Source: Dastarcus helophoroides | Taxonomy: Eukaryota; Arthropoda; Insecta; Coleoptera; Bothrideridae | Length of the DNA: 64,000 bases | NCBI GenBank assembly: GCA_028583605.1 | Contig: CM053327.1 | Location: 31,870,626 to 31,934,625, forward strand | Reading direction: 5' to 3' | In this document: piece by piece, positions 21,991-33,896 of the stretch | Position numbering within the stretch: the stretch's first letter is position 1 | Layout: each line of letters opens with the position of its first letter | The notes under the pieces: generated by a model | Database searches by the model: none | The model's input: only the letters and a program-made list of their open reading frames with translations | Told to the model about the DNA's origin: nothing | Made by a program: the position numbers and the translations under genes

Positions 21991-22219
21991 TTAACTATCC
22001 TAAGACTTCGTTTTCTTTTCCTTAAAATTTCTACCACATTTTGAGGTTAGAAATCAAGCGTTCGCCTATTCTTTTTAGAATGTTAAATTGTCTTTTCTCA
22101 AAATTTCTTTGATCCCAAAAAATTTTGCCTCGAAATATCGAGTTGAAGTTTCACAGTTCGACCTATTTCTCTTTAATCTTAAAACTGGATTTTTTCACCA
22201 AGCTGAGTTTCTTTTAAAA

Positions 22220-23110
22220 TTTCGGTATTTTCGTCTGAAACTTTTTCGAGTGGGGCCGAAATTCGGCCTGAAATAGAGACTTTATTTCCTCAAAATATCG
22301 ACTGGAAATTGATATTATGAATTTCAAAGTCAAAACTGAAAGAACAATGTAAAGGATATTAAAAATAAGATCAAACTTTTGAGATGAAACATGAAATGGT
22401 AAAACTTTTCTAAACACTCCAGATTTGAACTTCCAATTTTTGATGTTTACCCTAAAATTGTTTTTTTTATTTTGATTTTCTTTCGAAGATTTTGATTTTA
22501 GAAATCGTAAGGTTCTTTTTCAGATTTTTCGTCCGAAACTTTTTCGAGTGCCACCGCAATTCGGCGTGAAATAGAGACTTTATTTCCTTAAAATATCGGT
22601 TGGAAATTGATATTATGAATTTCAAAGTCATAGTTGAAAGAAAAATGTAAAGAATTTTGAAAATAAGGTCAAATTTTTGAGATGAAACATGAAATGGTAA
22701 AACTTCGAAACCCCGAATTTGAATTTCCAATTTTTGAGGTTTATCCTAAAATTGTTTTTTTTTTATTTTGATTTTCTTTCGAAGATTTTGATTTTAGAAA
22801 TCGTAAGGTTCCTTTTCAGATTTTTCGTCTAAAACTTTTTCGAGTGCCACCGCAATTCGGCGTGAAATAGAGACTTTATTTCCTCAAAATATCGGTTGGA
22901 AATTGATATTATGAATTTCAAAGTCAAAATTGAAAGAAAAATGTAAAAAAAATGTAAATAATTTTGAAAATAAGGTTAAACTTTTGAGAGGAAACATGAA
23001 ATGGTAAAACTTTTCTAAACACTCCGAATTTGAACTTCCAATTTTTGATGTTTAACCTAAAAATGTTCTTTCTTTATTTTCTTCTGACGATTTTGACTTT
23101 AGAAATCGCA
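22220..23110. repeat. Three tandem copies of a ~296 bp repeat
   Basis: The marker 'gaaatagagactttatttcct' occurs at about 22,271, 22,569 and 22,865 (spacing near 296-298 bp). It is followed in each copy by 'ttggaaattgatattatgaa', 'gaaacatgaaatggtaaaac' and 'gaatttgaacttccaatttttga'-like words. Copies 2 and 3 are the most alike. No coding potential is convincing. Confidence 0.8.
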
Positions 23111-25690
23111 AGGTTCTTTTTCGGATTTTTTGTTAAACAGAGTTAAAATGTCATACTTTTTCCAATACAAATGTTTAATTTTTTTCCTAAACCCATTTTT
23201 AGCCAGGAATTTTCTCAACATTGAAACTGACATCGATTTTTTACCAACTTTTAGTGAAAATTGAAAATTCTTTAAACCTACAATATCAACTTTAAATAGA
23301 AATTTGGACTTTTTTTTGAAATTTAGAAATTAGAAGATATAATTGATTTCTTTCAGAATAGTACCCTATTTTTCTTAAAATTTCCACTTTAACTAAAAAA
23401 GTCATCTTTAGTTAAAAATTCAAAAATGTTAGCCTAAACACCCACTTTAGCTTTTTTTATTGTGAATCCATTGTTTTCAGTGGTCCAAATTTAAATCTTC
23501 AATTTTCAGTCTTTGTGTGTTTAAACCAGCAATTTTGAGAAAAATATCAACATTTGAAATGTTCCAAAAATTGATATCTACTTTTTAAAGAAAGTCAAAA
23601 TTAAAAAAAAAGTGGAAATCCTCAATATAAATCACACTTTTAAAAAAGTCGCAATTTTGATAAAAAATCGGAATTTTAGTGGAGATTTTAAAAAGGTGGA
23701 CATTTTGAAATTAAAAGTAGATATTTTGAGACGCCAACATTTTCAAAAAGTCAAAATTTTCAGAAAAAGTTCAAATTTGAGAACGCTCAAATTCTGAGTC
23801 GAACTTTTCAAAAAGAGACCATTCCAAAAAAAAAAGTGAATAATGTACAAAAAAATCGAAATTTAAAATATAGGATATTTTTTAAGTCGACAATAACAAA
23901 AAGTAGATTTCGAGAAAGCCAAAATGCACAAAGAGTCAAAATTCTTTGTCTAAGTTTTCAAAAAACCCAAAATTTTGAAATGTCGATTTTTTACCATTAA
24001 ATATACAAAAAAAATTCTTGAATAAGTAGAAATTTTGAAGTCAAAATTTTAAGAAAAATCTAAAACGTTGATAGAAATGGAAATTTGAAAGAAGTGGAAA
24101 TTTTTTATGTCGAATTTTTTCATAAATCGATATTTATAAAAAGGTCGAAATTTCGATAAAAAAGCGAGCATTTGAAATCGAAATTTTTACAAAAGAGTCA
24201 AAATTTAGAAATAATGTAAATTTTGAAATGTCGAAATTTCAAAAAGTCACTGTTCTCGGAAAGCCGAAATTTTCAAAAAAGGTCATAATTTTTCGGAAAA
24301 TCAGGTTTTTCAGGAAAGATTCAGAAAGTCATTATTTCGAGAAAAAATAGAATTATTTTAAAAAATTCCACCTTTTAAAATAAGTCGACATTTTCACTAG
24401 AAAAATTTCAAAGTTTTCAAAAGCTACGAGAAAAGTCAAAACGTCTATCCTCAAAATCCGAGTTTCTAAGCGAAACTTCCGTTTTTTCTCGGAATTCTTT
24501 TTTTTTTAATTCATCTTTCGCTTTTATTCGCAAAATTTGACTTTCTTTTTAAAATTTGACTTTCTTTTTAAAATTTGATTTTCTCTCAAAATTTTCTTCC
24601 TCAATTTCAAGGTATTTCTCCAAATTCCGTAATTTTTTTTAACATCAGATTTTTAAAATTTTCGTCTTGCTGGAGTCAGAATTTTCAGATATTTTGACTG
24701 TTTCTGTTTCCTTAAAATATAACGTTTTCTCGAAATTTTCATGTTTTATTTCTGGAAATGACGACTTTTTCTTCAAAGTTGGTATTTTTTCAAAACTTCG
24801 ATCTTTTTTTCGAAATTTCGATCTCTTTTTCGAAAATTCTATTTTTTTTATATTTCTGGAACTTTTTCTTCAAAGTTGGTCTTTTTTCGAAACTTTGAAA
24901 TTTCGATCTTTTTTTCGAAATGTCTATTTTTAAAAAAAAATCTGTTTATGGAAATTTAAGATTTTTTCCTTGAAATTCGTCTTTGTCTCGATATTTCCAC
25001 ATTTTTCTTAAAATCGTCTTTTCGAAATTTCGACTTTTATGTCAACATATGATCCTAGAAATCCCAACTGTTTTTCCTAAGTTCGCCTTGTTCTTAAAAT
25101 TCGGATTTATTTTTGTTCAAAATTTGTTTTCTTTTGTAGACAACTATTCTCAAAATTTGACTGTTTTCCTCAAAATTTAAGTTTCTGTGGGAAATTTCTA
25201 TTTTTTGTTCTCGTCTTTTTGCCCGAAATATGTCATTTTCGTTTTTCTTAAATTTCCTTTTTATTCCAAAATTCGATTCTTTCTTAAAATTGACTTTCTT
25301 TGGACAATTTCGCCCCTTGCATGTCCTCGTTTGCCCAAAAACGTACTCTCAGTGGGAATATTCAACTTTTTTCCCCAAGTTCGCCTTGTTCTCAAAATTC
25401 GGATTTATTTTTGTTCAAAATTTGTTTTTTTTTTTGGTAGACAACTATTCTCAACATTTGACTGTTTTCCTCAAAATTTAAATTTCTGTGGGAAATTTCT
25501 ATTTTTTGTTCTCGTTTTTTTGCCCAAAATATGTCATTTTCGTTTTTCTCAAATTTCCTTTTTCGTTTTTTTCTTAAAATTGACTTTCTTTGGACAATTT
25601 CGCCCCTTGCACGTCCCCGTTTGCCCAAAAACGTTCACTCAGTGGGAGTATCCAACTTTTCCACTGAATGCAACTTACTAAAAACCTTAC
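23111..25690. repeat. TCGAAATTT-type array with an A-rich to T-rich orientation switch
   Basis: About 23,560-24,440 is A-rich ('aaaaagtcgaaattttc') and 24,480-25,680 is T-rich ('ctcgaaatttcgatcttttt') on plus, meeting head to head near 24,450. Within the T-rich half a ~300-bp segment is tandemly duplicated: the words 'ggacaatttcgccccttgca' and 'tttgcccaaaaacgt' occur near 25,302-25,345 and 25,593-25,637. Confidence 0.75.
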
Positions 25691-27420
25691 GTCAAATAGT
25701 CCTCGAAAAAATGCTCTGTCAGACTTAGAGACACGAAAGGACATTTAATGGTAAAGAAGACATTCGTTTACACTACGTTATAAACTTGCGGAAAGTTTTC
25801 CATCTTATTAATATTACAAGTTTTAATAGACTGGAGACACGGCGAACTTTTGAGAAATTTAGCCGCATTTACCAGTCAGCAAGTTTGGACTAAAGAGCAT
25901 CCTGGACTTGCGAAACTTATGCAACATGCATATTAATAGGTTTAATTCAAAGTTGGCAAGAAATTAAGGAATTGTCGGGAAAATGGATCCGCGTGATTTG
26001 CGGTTACCGCCAAGTTTCTTAATTGAGAACGAAATTTCCTAAATCAGAAAATACCAAAACCTGGTTTGGAATGTTTTATCGGAAATCATAAATATTATTG
26101 GAAAGTCTTGTTGGTGAAACTTGGAGAAAGTGGAATATTTTACTGTTTTTGTTTCGCCAAAAAAAAAAGTTCCCCGCTAATTATGATGTTCAATAAATTA
26201 CGATCGATCTAAGTATGCCGCACTTTAAAAAAATTGTGGTAATAAATTTAAAGGTTTGTTCTGTCAAAGAATAATTACATAAATGAAATAAGATGTCAAT
26301 AATACGTTTAGTTTAAGACGAAGTAAAACATCCGCTACTTAGTTTATTATACGAGGGCATGTCAAATATAAACGGACATTCTTCGCTCAACTGTTATGAG
26401 GTAACCTTATCCCTTCGCCATCACAATTGTTGGGTTAAAGTGTTGTTTCACTCAAGGGTACGAGTATCAGGAAGATATTCCCACGATAAGGTGGTCTCCA
26501 ATCTTGTTCAGAAGTGGTATCTTTTGATTTTGAAATGAAACATTAACTATTAAACGGAAGACATTTTTTCGCAAATTCTTCACTAACCATGAAAAAAAGA
26601 GAGAGTATGAAAATTTCGTTTTATTTAAAACGTCGTCTTCCATTGAAAGTTTTGATTTACAAAAATTTTTAACAATACAATTTACCAAATAATTCTAATT
26701 TTATTATACATCCCCTCATTTTAAGTGGCTATTGGCTAGGGCCTAATGCAAAATTAGAAATATTAGTTTCTTGTCATCAGTAATAACACTTTTTCGCTGC
26801 AAAATTGAGCAAATATTTTCCATGCAAGAAAACTTCCACCTTTCAATACAATTTAGTTCCGGTTGACGTAAAGGAAACTTGTTTTCATATAATAAACGAA
26901 ATTGAGTTGTGCTGCTTAGATGAAACTAAGAAAAGGGAAGTGATGTTTACATTACTGTTGCCAAGAATGTATTTTGTTTGCAAAACTAAACTAGACCGAG
27001 TTATTGAAACTAAATGTGTTACGACGTTATGGGTAAACTATTAATAATTTGAAATCGACACAAGGATAGTTTTAAGTGTTTGTGTATGGTATAAATCAAT
27101 TCAAAAGAACTCGACTGGCAAAATAATTTCGCAAATAACATCAATCTCAACGTACTTTTATTTGGAAAGGTTACCTCTAAGAAAAAGGACTCCTGAATTC
27201 CCCAAGACTTTATGCAAGAAGTAAATCTGACGATAAACACATCTGTAAAGTTAAGAAAATTATAACCTCGATTGTGGTAATTCAATCTTCAAATTGGATT
27301 ACGGCTTAAAATGAAAAACGATAGGAGACGAAACCCTAGGATATTGTATTTATGAATTTTCAATAATCGCTGTAAATAACAGAATAATTTCGGTTAACAC
27401 TTTGGGGGACATTCCCAATG
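25691..27420. other. Intronic single-copy sequence
   Basis: AT-rich with no array. A phrase 'tacgagggcatgtcaaatat' at 26,350-26,369 resembles the terminal inverted repeat of insect mariner-type elements, but I see no matching far end. Open frames at 26,805-27,044 (+) and 27,019-27,285 (-) show no domain. Nothing else is supported. Confidence 0.45.
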
Positions 27421-30400
27421 TGGAAATCTTAAAATGTTTGTAAAGTTATAAATCTGAAAATTTCGACACCTTTTCAATATTTCGACTTCTTGAAATGTTG
27501 CCCATTTTGGTAATTAAATTTTTCGGAAAATTCTACATTTTTAAAAATTTCATTCTATGTAAGACCTTTTTTGAAAATTTGATTTTTTGAAAATTTCGAC
27601 TTTTTGAACATTTCAATCTTTTGAAATTTTCTTAATTTTTCCTTGAATTGTTGCCCTTTTTGGAAATGATGGATTTTGTCGAAAAATTCTATTTTTTTAA
27701 AATTCTCCTTTTTTTAAATGTCTCCTTTTTTAAAGATCTCGACTTTTTTCGGACAAATGGGCTTTTTGAAAATCTTGACTAATTATAAGTTTAACTTACA
27801 AGATGTTCACTCTGAATATTTCGATCTTTATACAAATTTTTTTTGAAACATTTGGAGATGTCAAAATTTCCACATTTTTCCAAAATTTTCGCTTTCTTCC
27901 ACGTTTTCTTACAATTTTGACGTATTTCAACTTTTCTTTGTAATTTCCAATATTTTTCGAAACAATTTTACAAAAAGTTTTTTTTTCAACTCGAGTTTAT
28001 TCCAAATTTGACCTTTTTTTTAAACTTTGATTCAAAATATCAACTTTTTTCAAAAAAAATTGACTTTTTTAAAATTTTAACCTTTTTCAAAATGTCGACT
28101 TAGACCATTTTATTTACTTCCAAAATTTACCTTCTTTCTTAAATGTCGATCGTTTTTCAATATTTGGTACTTTTTTGAAAATTTCAATTTTTTGAAAAGT
28201 TCGATTTTTTAAAATTTTCATTTTTTTAAAGAATTTCGACTTTTTCTCTCTCAATATTTCGATTTTATTAAAATTTTTTCAACATTTGGAGATTTCAAAA
28301 TTTCCACTTTTTTTTTCGAAATTAAGACTTTTTCTTATAATTTCGACTTATTCGAATTTTTGGCTTATTTCGACTTTTTTTGTGATCTCCAACATTTTCC
28401 AAATTTTTTTTATTACTTACTAATTTGATTCTTTTTAAAAACTTTGAATCAAAATATCGATTTTTTTCAAAATTTCGACTTTGAACTTTTTTCCAAAATT
28501 ACCTATTTTCTTAAGTGTCGATCGTTTTTCAAATTTTTCTACTTTTTTAAAAATTTCGATTTCTTAAAATTTATATTTTTTTTAAATTTCGAACTTTTCT
28601 CAAGATTTCGATCGTTTTAATTTTTTTTAAACATTTGGAGATTTCAAAATTTCCAACTTATCTCAAAATTTACCCTTTTTTAAAAATGTCAACGTTTTGT
28701 TAAAATTTTGGCTTATTTCGACTTTTTTTTGTAATTTACGATCAATATTTTTCAAAGTTTTTCTTCGTTTTTACAAATTTGACTCTTTTTAAAAACTTTG
28801 ACTCAAAATATCGACTTTTTTCAGAAAATTTGACTTTTTTGAGTTTTAAATTTCGACTTTGAACCATTTTCCAAAATGTAGCTTTTTCTTAAATGTCGAT
28901 CTTTTTTAAAAATTTCGATTTTTTAAAAATTTCCAATTTTTTCAAAATTTCCAATTTTTTCAAAATTTAGACAATTCTAAAAATATCGAACTTTTTAAAA
29001 AAATTTTTCAAACATTTGGGGATTTTAAAACTTCCACTTTTTCCCAAATTTTTCGTTTTTTCGAAATTTCGACTCTTTTCTTAAAATTTTGACTTATTTC
29101 GACTTATTTGCAATTTCCAATAATTTTCAAAAAATTCGTTTTTCTTTATAACAAATTTGACCCTTTTTAACGAACTTTGACTCAAAATAACGATGTTTTC
29201 CAAAAAAAATTATTTTTTGGAAAATTTTAACCTTTTTCAAAATTTCGATTGAACATTTCACTTTTTTCCAAAATTTACCTTTTTTCTTGAATGTCGATCG
29301 TTTTTCAAAATTTGGTGCTTTTTTGAAAATTTCATTTTTTTGAAAAGTTCGATTTTTTAAAATTTCCATTTTTTTTTAATGAATTTCGACTTTTTCTCAA
29401 AATTTGGATCTTTTTAAACATTTGGAGATTTCTAAATTTCCACCTTACTCCAAAATCTTCCATTTTTTCGAAATTTCGACTTATTCTTAAAATTTTGACC
29501 TATTTTAACTTTTTTGTGCAATTTCCAATATTTTTCAAAACATTTGTTTTCAACTCGACTTTATTACAAATTTGATCCTTTTTATAAACTTTGTCTCAAA
29601 ATATTGCCTTTTTCCAAAAAAATTGACTCTTGAAAATTTAAACCTTTTTCAAAATTTCAACTTTGAACATTTAACTTTTTTTCAAAATTTCCTTTTTTTT
29701 CTGAAACTCGACCAATTTTCAAAATTTTGAACTTATTTGAAAATTTCATTTTTTTTTTAATTTTTATTTTTTTGAAAATTTCGACTTTTTCTCAAATTTG
29801 CCACTTTTTTTCCAAAATTTTCGCTTTTCTCAAATTTCGACTTTTTCTTAAAATTTTGACTTATTTCGACCTTTTTTTGTAATTTCCAATATTTTTCAAA
29901 ATTTTTTCTTCTTTATTACAGATCTAATCTTTTTTAAAAACTTTGACCCAAAATTGCGACCGAACATTTCACTTTTTTTCAAATTTTAATCTTTTTTTTA
30001 AACGTCGATCCTTTTTCAAAATTTTGTATTTTTTTTGAAAATTTCAATTTTTCTGAAAATTTCAATTTTCTTGAAAATTTCAATATTTTTCAAAATTTCT
30101 AGTTTTTTGGAAAATTTCGACCATCACAATTTCGACCAATTTTAAAAATCTGGATTTTTTTTCAAATTGTTGGCAAAAAAAATTTAAAAAACCATGCATT
30201 TGAATGATAAATTCCAAATATGGAGATTTTTTTAAAACAATTCTGAGTATTTTGTCAAAATTTCGATTTGATTCGTTCTTACCGTTTTCCTAAAATTTCT
30301 GTTAGCAACTAAATTTCGTCATTTTCAAAATATTATAACTTTTTTTTTTTAATTTATGCTTTAACCTCATCATTTCAGGCATTTCTCTCAAAATTTCAAT

Positions 30401-30490
30401 TTCAGATTGAAGACATTTTCTTCGAGATTTCGTTTAATAATCTTCAAATTTTTTTGTGGTCAAATCTGAAGTATTTTGTTAAAATATTCC
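27421..30490. repeat. 3.1 kb T-rich TCGAAATTT-type array
   Basis: Continuous T-rich words of the type 'tttttcaaaatttcgacttt'. Several ~520-700 bp modules share the order 'gaaacatttggagat...ccactttttcca...cttattcgactttt...caatatttttc...gactctttttaaa', visible near 27,850, 28,290, 28,630, 29,010 and 29,420. This indicates older tandem duplication above the 20-bp level. No genes. Confidence 0.75.
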
Positions 30491-30511
30491 TTCATTCCTT
30501 CATTAATTCTT

Positions 30512-30716
30512 ATGGAGCGTTTACATTAGACCCTTTATTCCGCATAATTCTCTGACATAAAATATATGTTCTCTCTGACATAAGTATCAACTATCTTGAG
30601 AGAAGCTATCTCCTCTCAGCTGTGTAGATAAGTCTCGGATAGCTTCTCTCAGAATAGTTGACATTTCTCTCAGAGAAATGTACGGAATAAAGTCTCTAAA
30701 CTAAACGCACCCCTAG
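30512..30716. mobile_element. Small foldback MITE upstream of Timm29
   Basis: The ends are inverted: 'ggagcgtttacattagac' at the left against the complement of 'tctctaaactaaacgcaccc' at the right, followed inward by 'tttattccg' against 'cggaataaa'. A second inverted pair, 'caactatcttgagagaagctatc' and 'gatagcttctctcagaatagttg', sits inside. The element is about 200 bp with possible TA flanks. Terminal mismatches mean it is not brand new. It lies about 270 bp 5' of the Timm29 start codon. Confidence 0.6.
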
Positions 30717-30984
30717 TAACGGATAAAATTCTGCATATTGAAGAGAATTCTATAAATTTGGCAACAGCGCTGCCCTATTTCTTACTATAGTACTCGTTAA
30801 ATTTCTAGGTGGCGCGGAATCTATCATCCCAGACATTGCGGATTTTTTTGTATGTTCTATGAACTGTCAAATACATGACAACTGAACATTTGAGGTTAAA
30901 ATAGACACAAAACGTAAATGACAATGGTTCCAAAAGTCACATTTTTATAACATAAAACACAATTATTAAATAACATTAAGCGAT

Positions 30985-31581
30985 ATGCAACGCTTATCGG
31001 GTTCAAACGTAGTGTCAACAATTTCGAACGCGGTGGACGCGTTCAAAGCCGCCAACCAGAGGTTGAACAACAAAATCAAAGGGACGTTTATTGAGAATTG
31101 GATATTGTACTGGAAAACTGTTTCAAATGATTACAAGGACGTCGCAGTCTCATTGGCCCAAGACGCAAAGAAGAAACCACTAAAAGCTCTTACTGTCTCG
31201 GCTGGAATTGGTCTCTTCGGCATCAGTTTAGCTACTAATCCGGACGAGCAAAGTTTTAGAGCGAAATCGATACTTAGTTCGAATAATGTACTGCTGATCA
31301 ATCGAAACATGGCGAATCCCACAGCTGTGAACTACCTCAGATATTTGGAACGGAGTTATAATACTGATGTGTTGCGATTTAAAAGCTTTGGCTTGTTTTC
31401 AGTTGTTTGGGTCGACAATTATAGTAATAAATGTGATATTTATGAGAACAGATGTAACTATTTAAGCTGGAGAATAACGGAATTTCCTAAACATATTGTT
31501 GATGTGGGATTTTGGAATATTTGGTGGGTTACGTCACGAAAGTTGTTAGATTATGATATCAATGAAGCAGACATTTTATAA
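30985..31581 (+). CDS. Timm29: Mitochondrial import inner membrane translocase subunit TIM29
   Basis: An intact single-exon frame of 198 codons, starting at the first ATG after an AT-rich leader and ending in TAA. TIM29 is a metazoan subunit of the TIM22 carrier translocase in the mitochondrial inner membrane. An N-terminal basic segment (FIENWILYWKTVSNDYKDVA region, about residues 35-55) precedes one hydrophobic stretch, ALTVSAGIGLFGISLA (about 69-84), the single membrane span. The C-terminal half holds the conserved block: LRFKSFGLFSVVW, a CxxxxxxCNYL cysteine pair, then FPKHIVDVGFWNIWWV and DYDINEADIL. These match the vertebrate order of cysteine/YL, 'FPxRxLDVGFxxxWW' and 'DCDINDDEF'. Length is shorter than the human protein because it ends soon after DINE. 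It is nested in the first large Mcc intron, opposite strand. Confidence 0.9.
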   Translation: MQRLSGSNVVSTISNAVDAFKAANQRLNNKIKGTFIENWILYWKTVSNDYKDVAVSLAQDAKKKPLKALTVSAGIGLFGISLATNPDEQSFRAKSILSSNNVLLINRNMANPTAVNYLRYLERSYNTDVLRFKSFGLFSVVWVDNYSNKCDIYENRCNYLSWRITEFPKHIVDVGFWNIWWVTSRKLLDYDINEADIL

Positions 31582-31642
31582 AAACTATAAAAGAAGAATC
31601 ATCTGCATACTGAACAAACTAAATTGTATGTTGTAATTTGTA

Positions 31643-31648
31643 AATAAA
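31643..31648 (+). promoter_or_regulatory. Probable polyadenylation signal of Timm29
   Basis: AATAAA 62 bases after the stop codon. Cleavage 10-30 bases on would place the Timm29 3' end within the antisense of the Mcc exon at 31,655-31,761, so the two mature transcripts may overlap tail to exon. Confidence 0.6.
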
Positions 31649-31654
31649 ACTTAC

Positions 31655-31761
31655 CTTATTTGGATCGTCATATTGTTTATTGCTCGTTTTATTAAGAACT
31701 GACTTTGATATAGGACTCATGTCTCTGGCACCAGAATCCCACTCCCAACTATCAATTTTTC
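31655..31761 (-). CDS. Mcc: MCC homologue, third exon
   Basis: A 107-bp exon with acceptor CTTTCATTTCAG above 31,761 and perfect donor AAG|GTAAGT below 31,655. It takes two bases to complete a Gly codon begun by the EF-hand exon (phase 1) and ends in phase 0. Reading: KIDSWEWDSGARDMSPISKS then VLNKTSNKQYDDPNK. The assignment rests on exact phase agreement with the 32,799-32,992 exon and on its place between the EF-hand and coiled-coil parts. It has little similarity of its own beyond a serine-rich linker character. Confidence 0.75.
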
Positions 31762-32798
31762 CTGAAATGAAAGATACTTAACTTGGCAATTGTATATTCC
31801 AGCAGCAAATAAAATTAGGTTATAACAATTGAAATTTTGGACAACGTAGATCCTCGAATTGTAATTTTTTTCTTTCAAATAATTCAGTAGAGAGTTGTTA
31901 GGGGTACAAAGCAAAAAACGTTGAACGAGATCACCAAACGAATATTATTTCTTGCATTAGTTCTGTCTATTTAACTTAAATTCGAAATTAAAAAAAAAAA
32001 GCATCATCTTTAAGTTGGACTATTCATTTCGAATTTTTTAACCCCTGATATAAACAATTGCCCGTAAATTTAGATTTTTTGCCTTGAATTTTGAATTAAC
32101 ATTTCCACTTTAAACTAAAAATTCAGAACAAAACTTGCAATATAGAGTTTTTAAAAGGATCAACTTTTTCTCAAAATAATCGTCTTAATATAAAAATTGC
32201 GATTTTTATCAAAATTAAGACTTTTTTTATACTCTATTTGATAGTGATATTTCGAGTTAATGCAAAAGATCCTTAAAATTTTGACTTTGTTGGCTAAATT
32301 TCGATTTTAAAGTTCAATAATGTTCAAAACAAGTTGAAATTGCGAGTTTGCTAAAAATTAAAAATAAGCAAAAATTCTAAGGAGAATGTGTCTTCTTGAA
32401 TTAAAATTCTGAAGCTTTTTAAAGCGGAACTAAAATTCTGAAGCTTTTCAAAGCGGAATTAAAATTCTGAAGCTTTTTAAAGCGGGATTATCTTATTTTG
32501 AAATTTCTAAGTTTTTCTTCACAATTTTGACCTGACTATCGAAAGACTTTCGACTTATTTAGAATTTTCCGACTGTAAAATCCGAAATTTTGAAAAAATG
32601 TATTTTTGTACTACAAAATCTGTTTCCACTCAACTTCCATGTTAAATTCAAAATTTCAGAAAAGTAAGAGAATTGTTAATATAAAGTTATTTTATAAAAT
32701 TATAGTTCTGGGTGACATAATTTTAATCTCGAAATTTCGATTCTTTGTCTTCAAATTTTGAATCCAAAACTTGCAACTTTTTCTTACAAATTTGTTAC
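31762..32798. other. Mcc intron, AT-rich with weak repeats
   Basis: Degenerate TCGAAATTT-type words at low density. A 29-bp segment with 'ttaaaattctgaagctttt' is repeated three times at about 32,399-32,485. No gene seen. Confidence 0.5.
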
Positions 32799-32992
32799 CT
32801 TGACTGTGTTCGCTGCAGTTATCCTTTGGTTGAGAATGCTTTAAGGCGTCAATTTCCGGCCTTAATGCCATTCGCCTCTTTAGGAACTGCTCATATGAAA
32901 TCCTCCCTTGGGCGTCTGCTCCCAATTGGAGCATTAATTCTTCGAGTGAATCTTCAAGACTCAATTCTTGGCAAATGGCAAACAAATCTTGG
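32799..32992 (-). CDS. Mcc: MCC homologue, EF-hand exon 2
   Basis: A 194-bp exon with acceptor ATATTGCAG above 32,992 and donor CAAG|GTAACA below 32,799. Joined to exon 1 it completes Ser and reads QDLFAICQELSLEDSLEELM then LQLGADAQGRISYEQFLKRR and MALRPEIDALKHS. This is the second half of the first EF-hand plus a partner helix-loop-helix (DAQGRISYEQF), typical of EF-hand pairs in which the second loop is less canonical (no Asp at the last coordinating places apart from E). Long isoforms of MCC carry such an N-terminal EF-hand region. It ends in phase 1. Confidence 0.85.
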
Positions 32993-33042
32993 CTGCAATA
33001 TTTTATTTAAATAAATTTGAACGAAAACGGAATTTGCTGTAC

Positions 33043-33152
33043 CTATCGATGAAACCATCGCCGTTTGCATCGCACGCTTGAAACAATCTTCTCACCCGTT
33101 CTTCATCGCAAACAGAACTGGCACTTTCGCTAACACAGTCTGTATCGGCCAT
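33043..33152 (-). CDS. Mcc: MCC homologue, first coding exon (EF-hand loop)
   Basis: Starts at the ATG at 33,152-33,150 (context GTGATGG) and reads MADTDCVSESASSVCDEERV then RRLFQACDANGDGFID, ending AG|GTACAGC at 33,043. DANGDGFID is a canonical calcium-binding EF-hand loop with D, N, D, G, I and D at the expected positions. The 110-bp length leaves two bases that join to exon 2 in frame. No upstream in-frame ATG was seen close by. Minus-strand sequence just above has TGACGT near the start codon, but I make no promoter claim. Confidence 0.85.
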
Positions 33153-33890
33153 CACGTCACAAGGATTATTAAAGATTTCCAGCTTTCATTTAAATGTAGA
33201 AACAATCACAGCCGAAGCTTGTGATACTATTTTCATTTTATTTTCAGCAGTATAATTAGTAATATCAAACATAAAAATTGTTTATTTACAATATCATGAT
33301 TTGACAGCTGTCAAGCGATTGACACAAATGAGTTTGACATTTAGAGTTCGTCCGAGACAGTGTTGCCAAGTGAAAATAAAAAATTATCGTACAAAATCCG
33401 CTTCGCTCATCGGTTCGGCGATTTAGGAATTTTCATTATAAAAAAAAACGTCCGCGCGATACCAAAAGTGTTGATGAGCTCACGGATGTAGTCCATGTCG
33501 GATAAATATGCATAAGAGTAGGCCAAAAAGTGTTAAATTAACCTCGAGAAAAGTTACTAAAAATAAAAATCACCAAATATAAAGCTATCTTCACGCCGAA
33601 ACAGCTTGATGATTAATGTGTTGCCTATTTTTCAGGGGTTGTTTGACAGAAATAATCGGACTAAATACCTTTCATTATATTTTCATCACTATTATTAAGA
33701 ATTTAATAACCGACAACAAATCAAAATATTTAATAATATTTAGGTTAGGATTTTATGAAAATAAACCATCACTAATAAATGTCACAGTGATACCATATGT
33801 TTAAATCCAAATATTACTAGTTCCTGTTATTGCTCCTTCAAAATTAAAAGTTTAGTGCCTACTCTGATGTAGATTTATCTGAAATCGACT
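33153..33890. other. Upstream region of Mcc, nothing firm
   Basis: Should hold the Mcc 5' UTR and promoter by position. A CG-containing patch sits near 33,395-33,480. No TATA box or initiator pair stands out. The rest is AT-rich with no coding signal. Confidence 0.4.
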
Positions 33891-33896
33891 ATGCGA

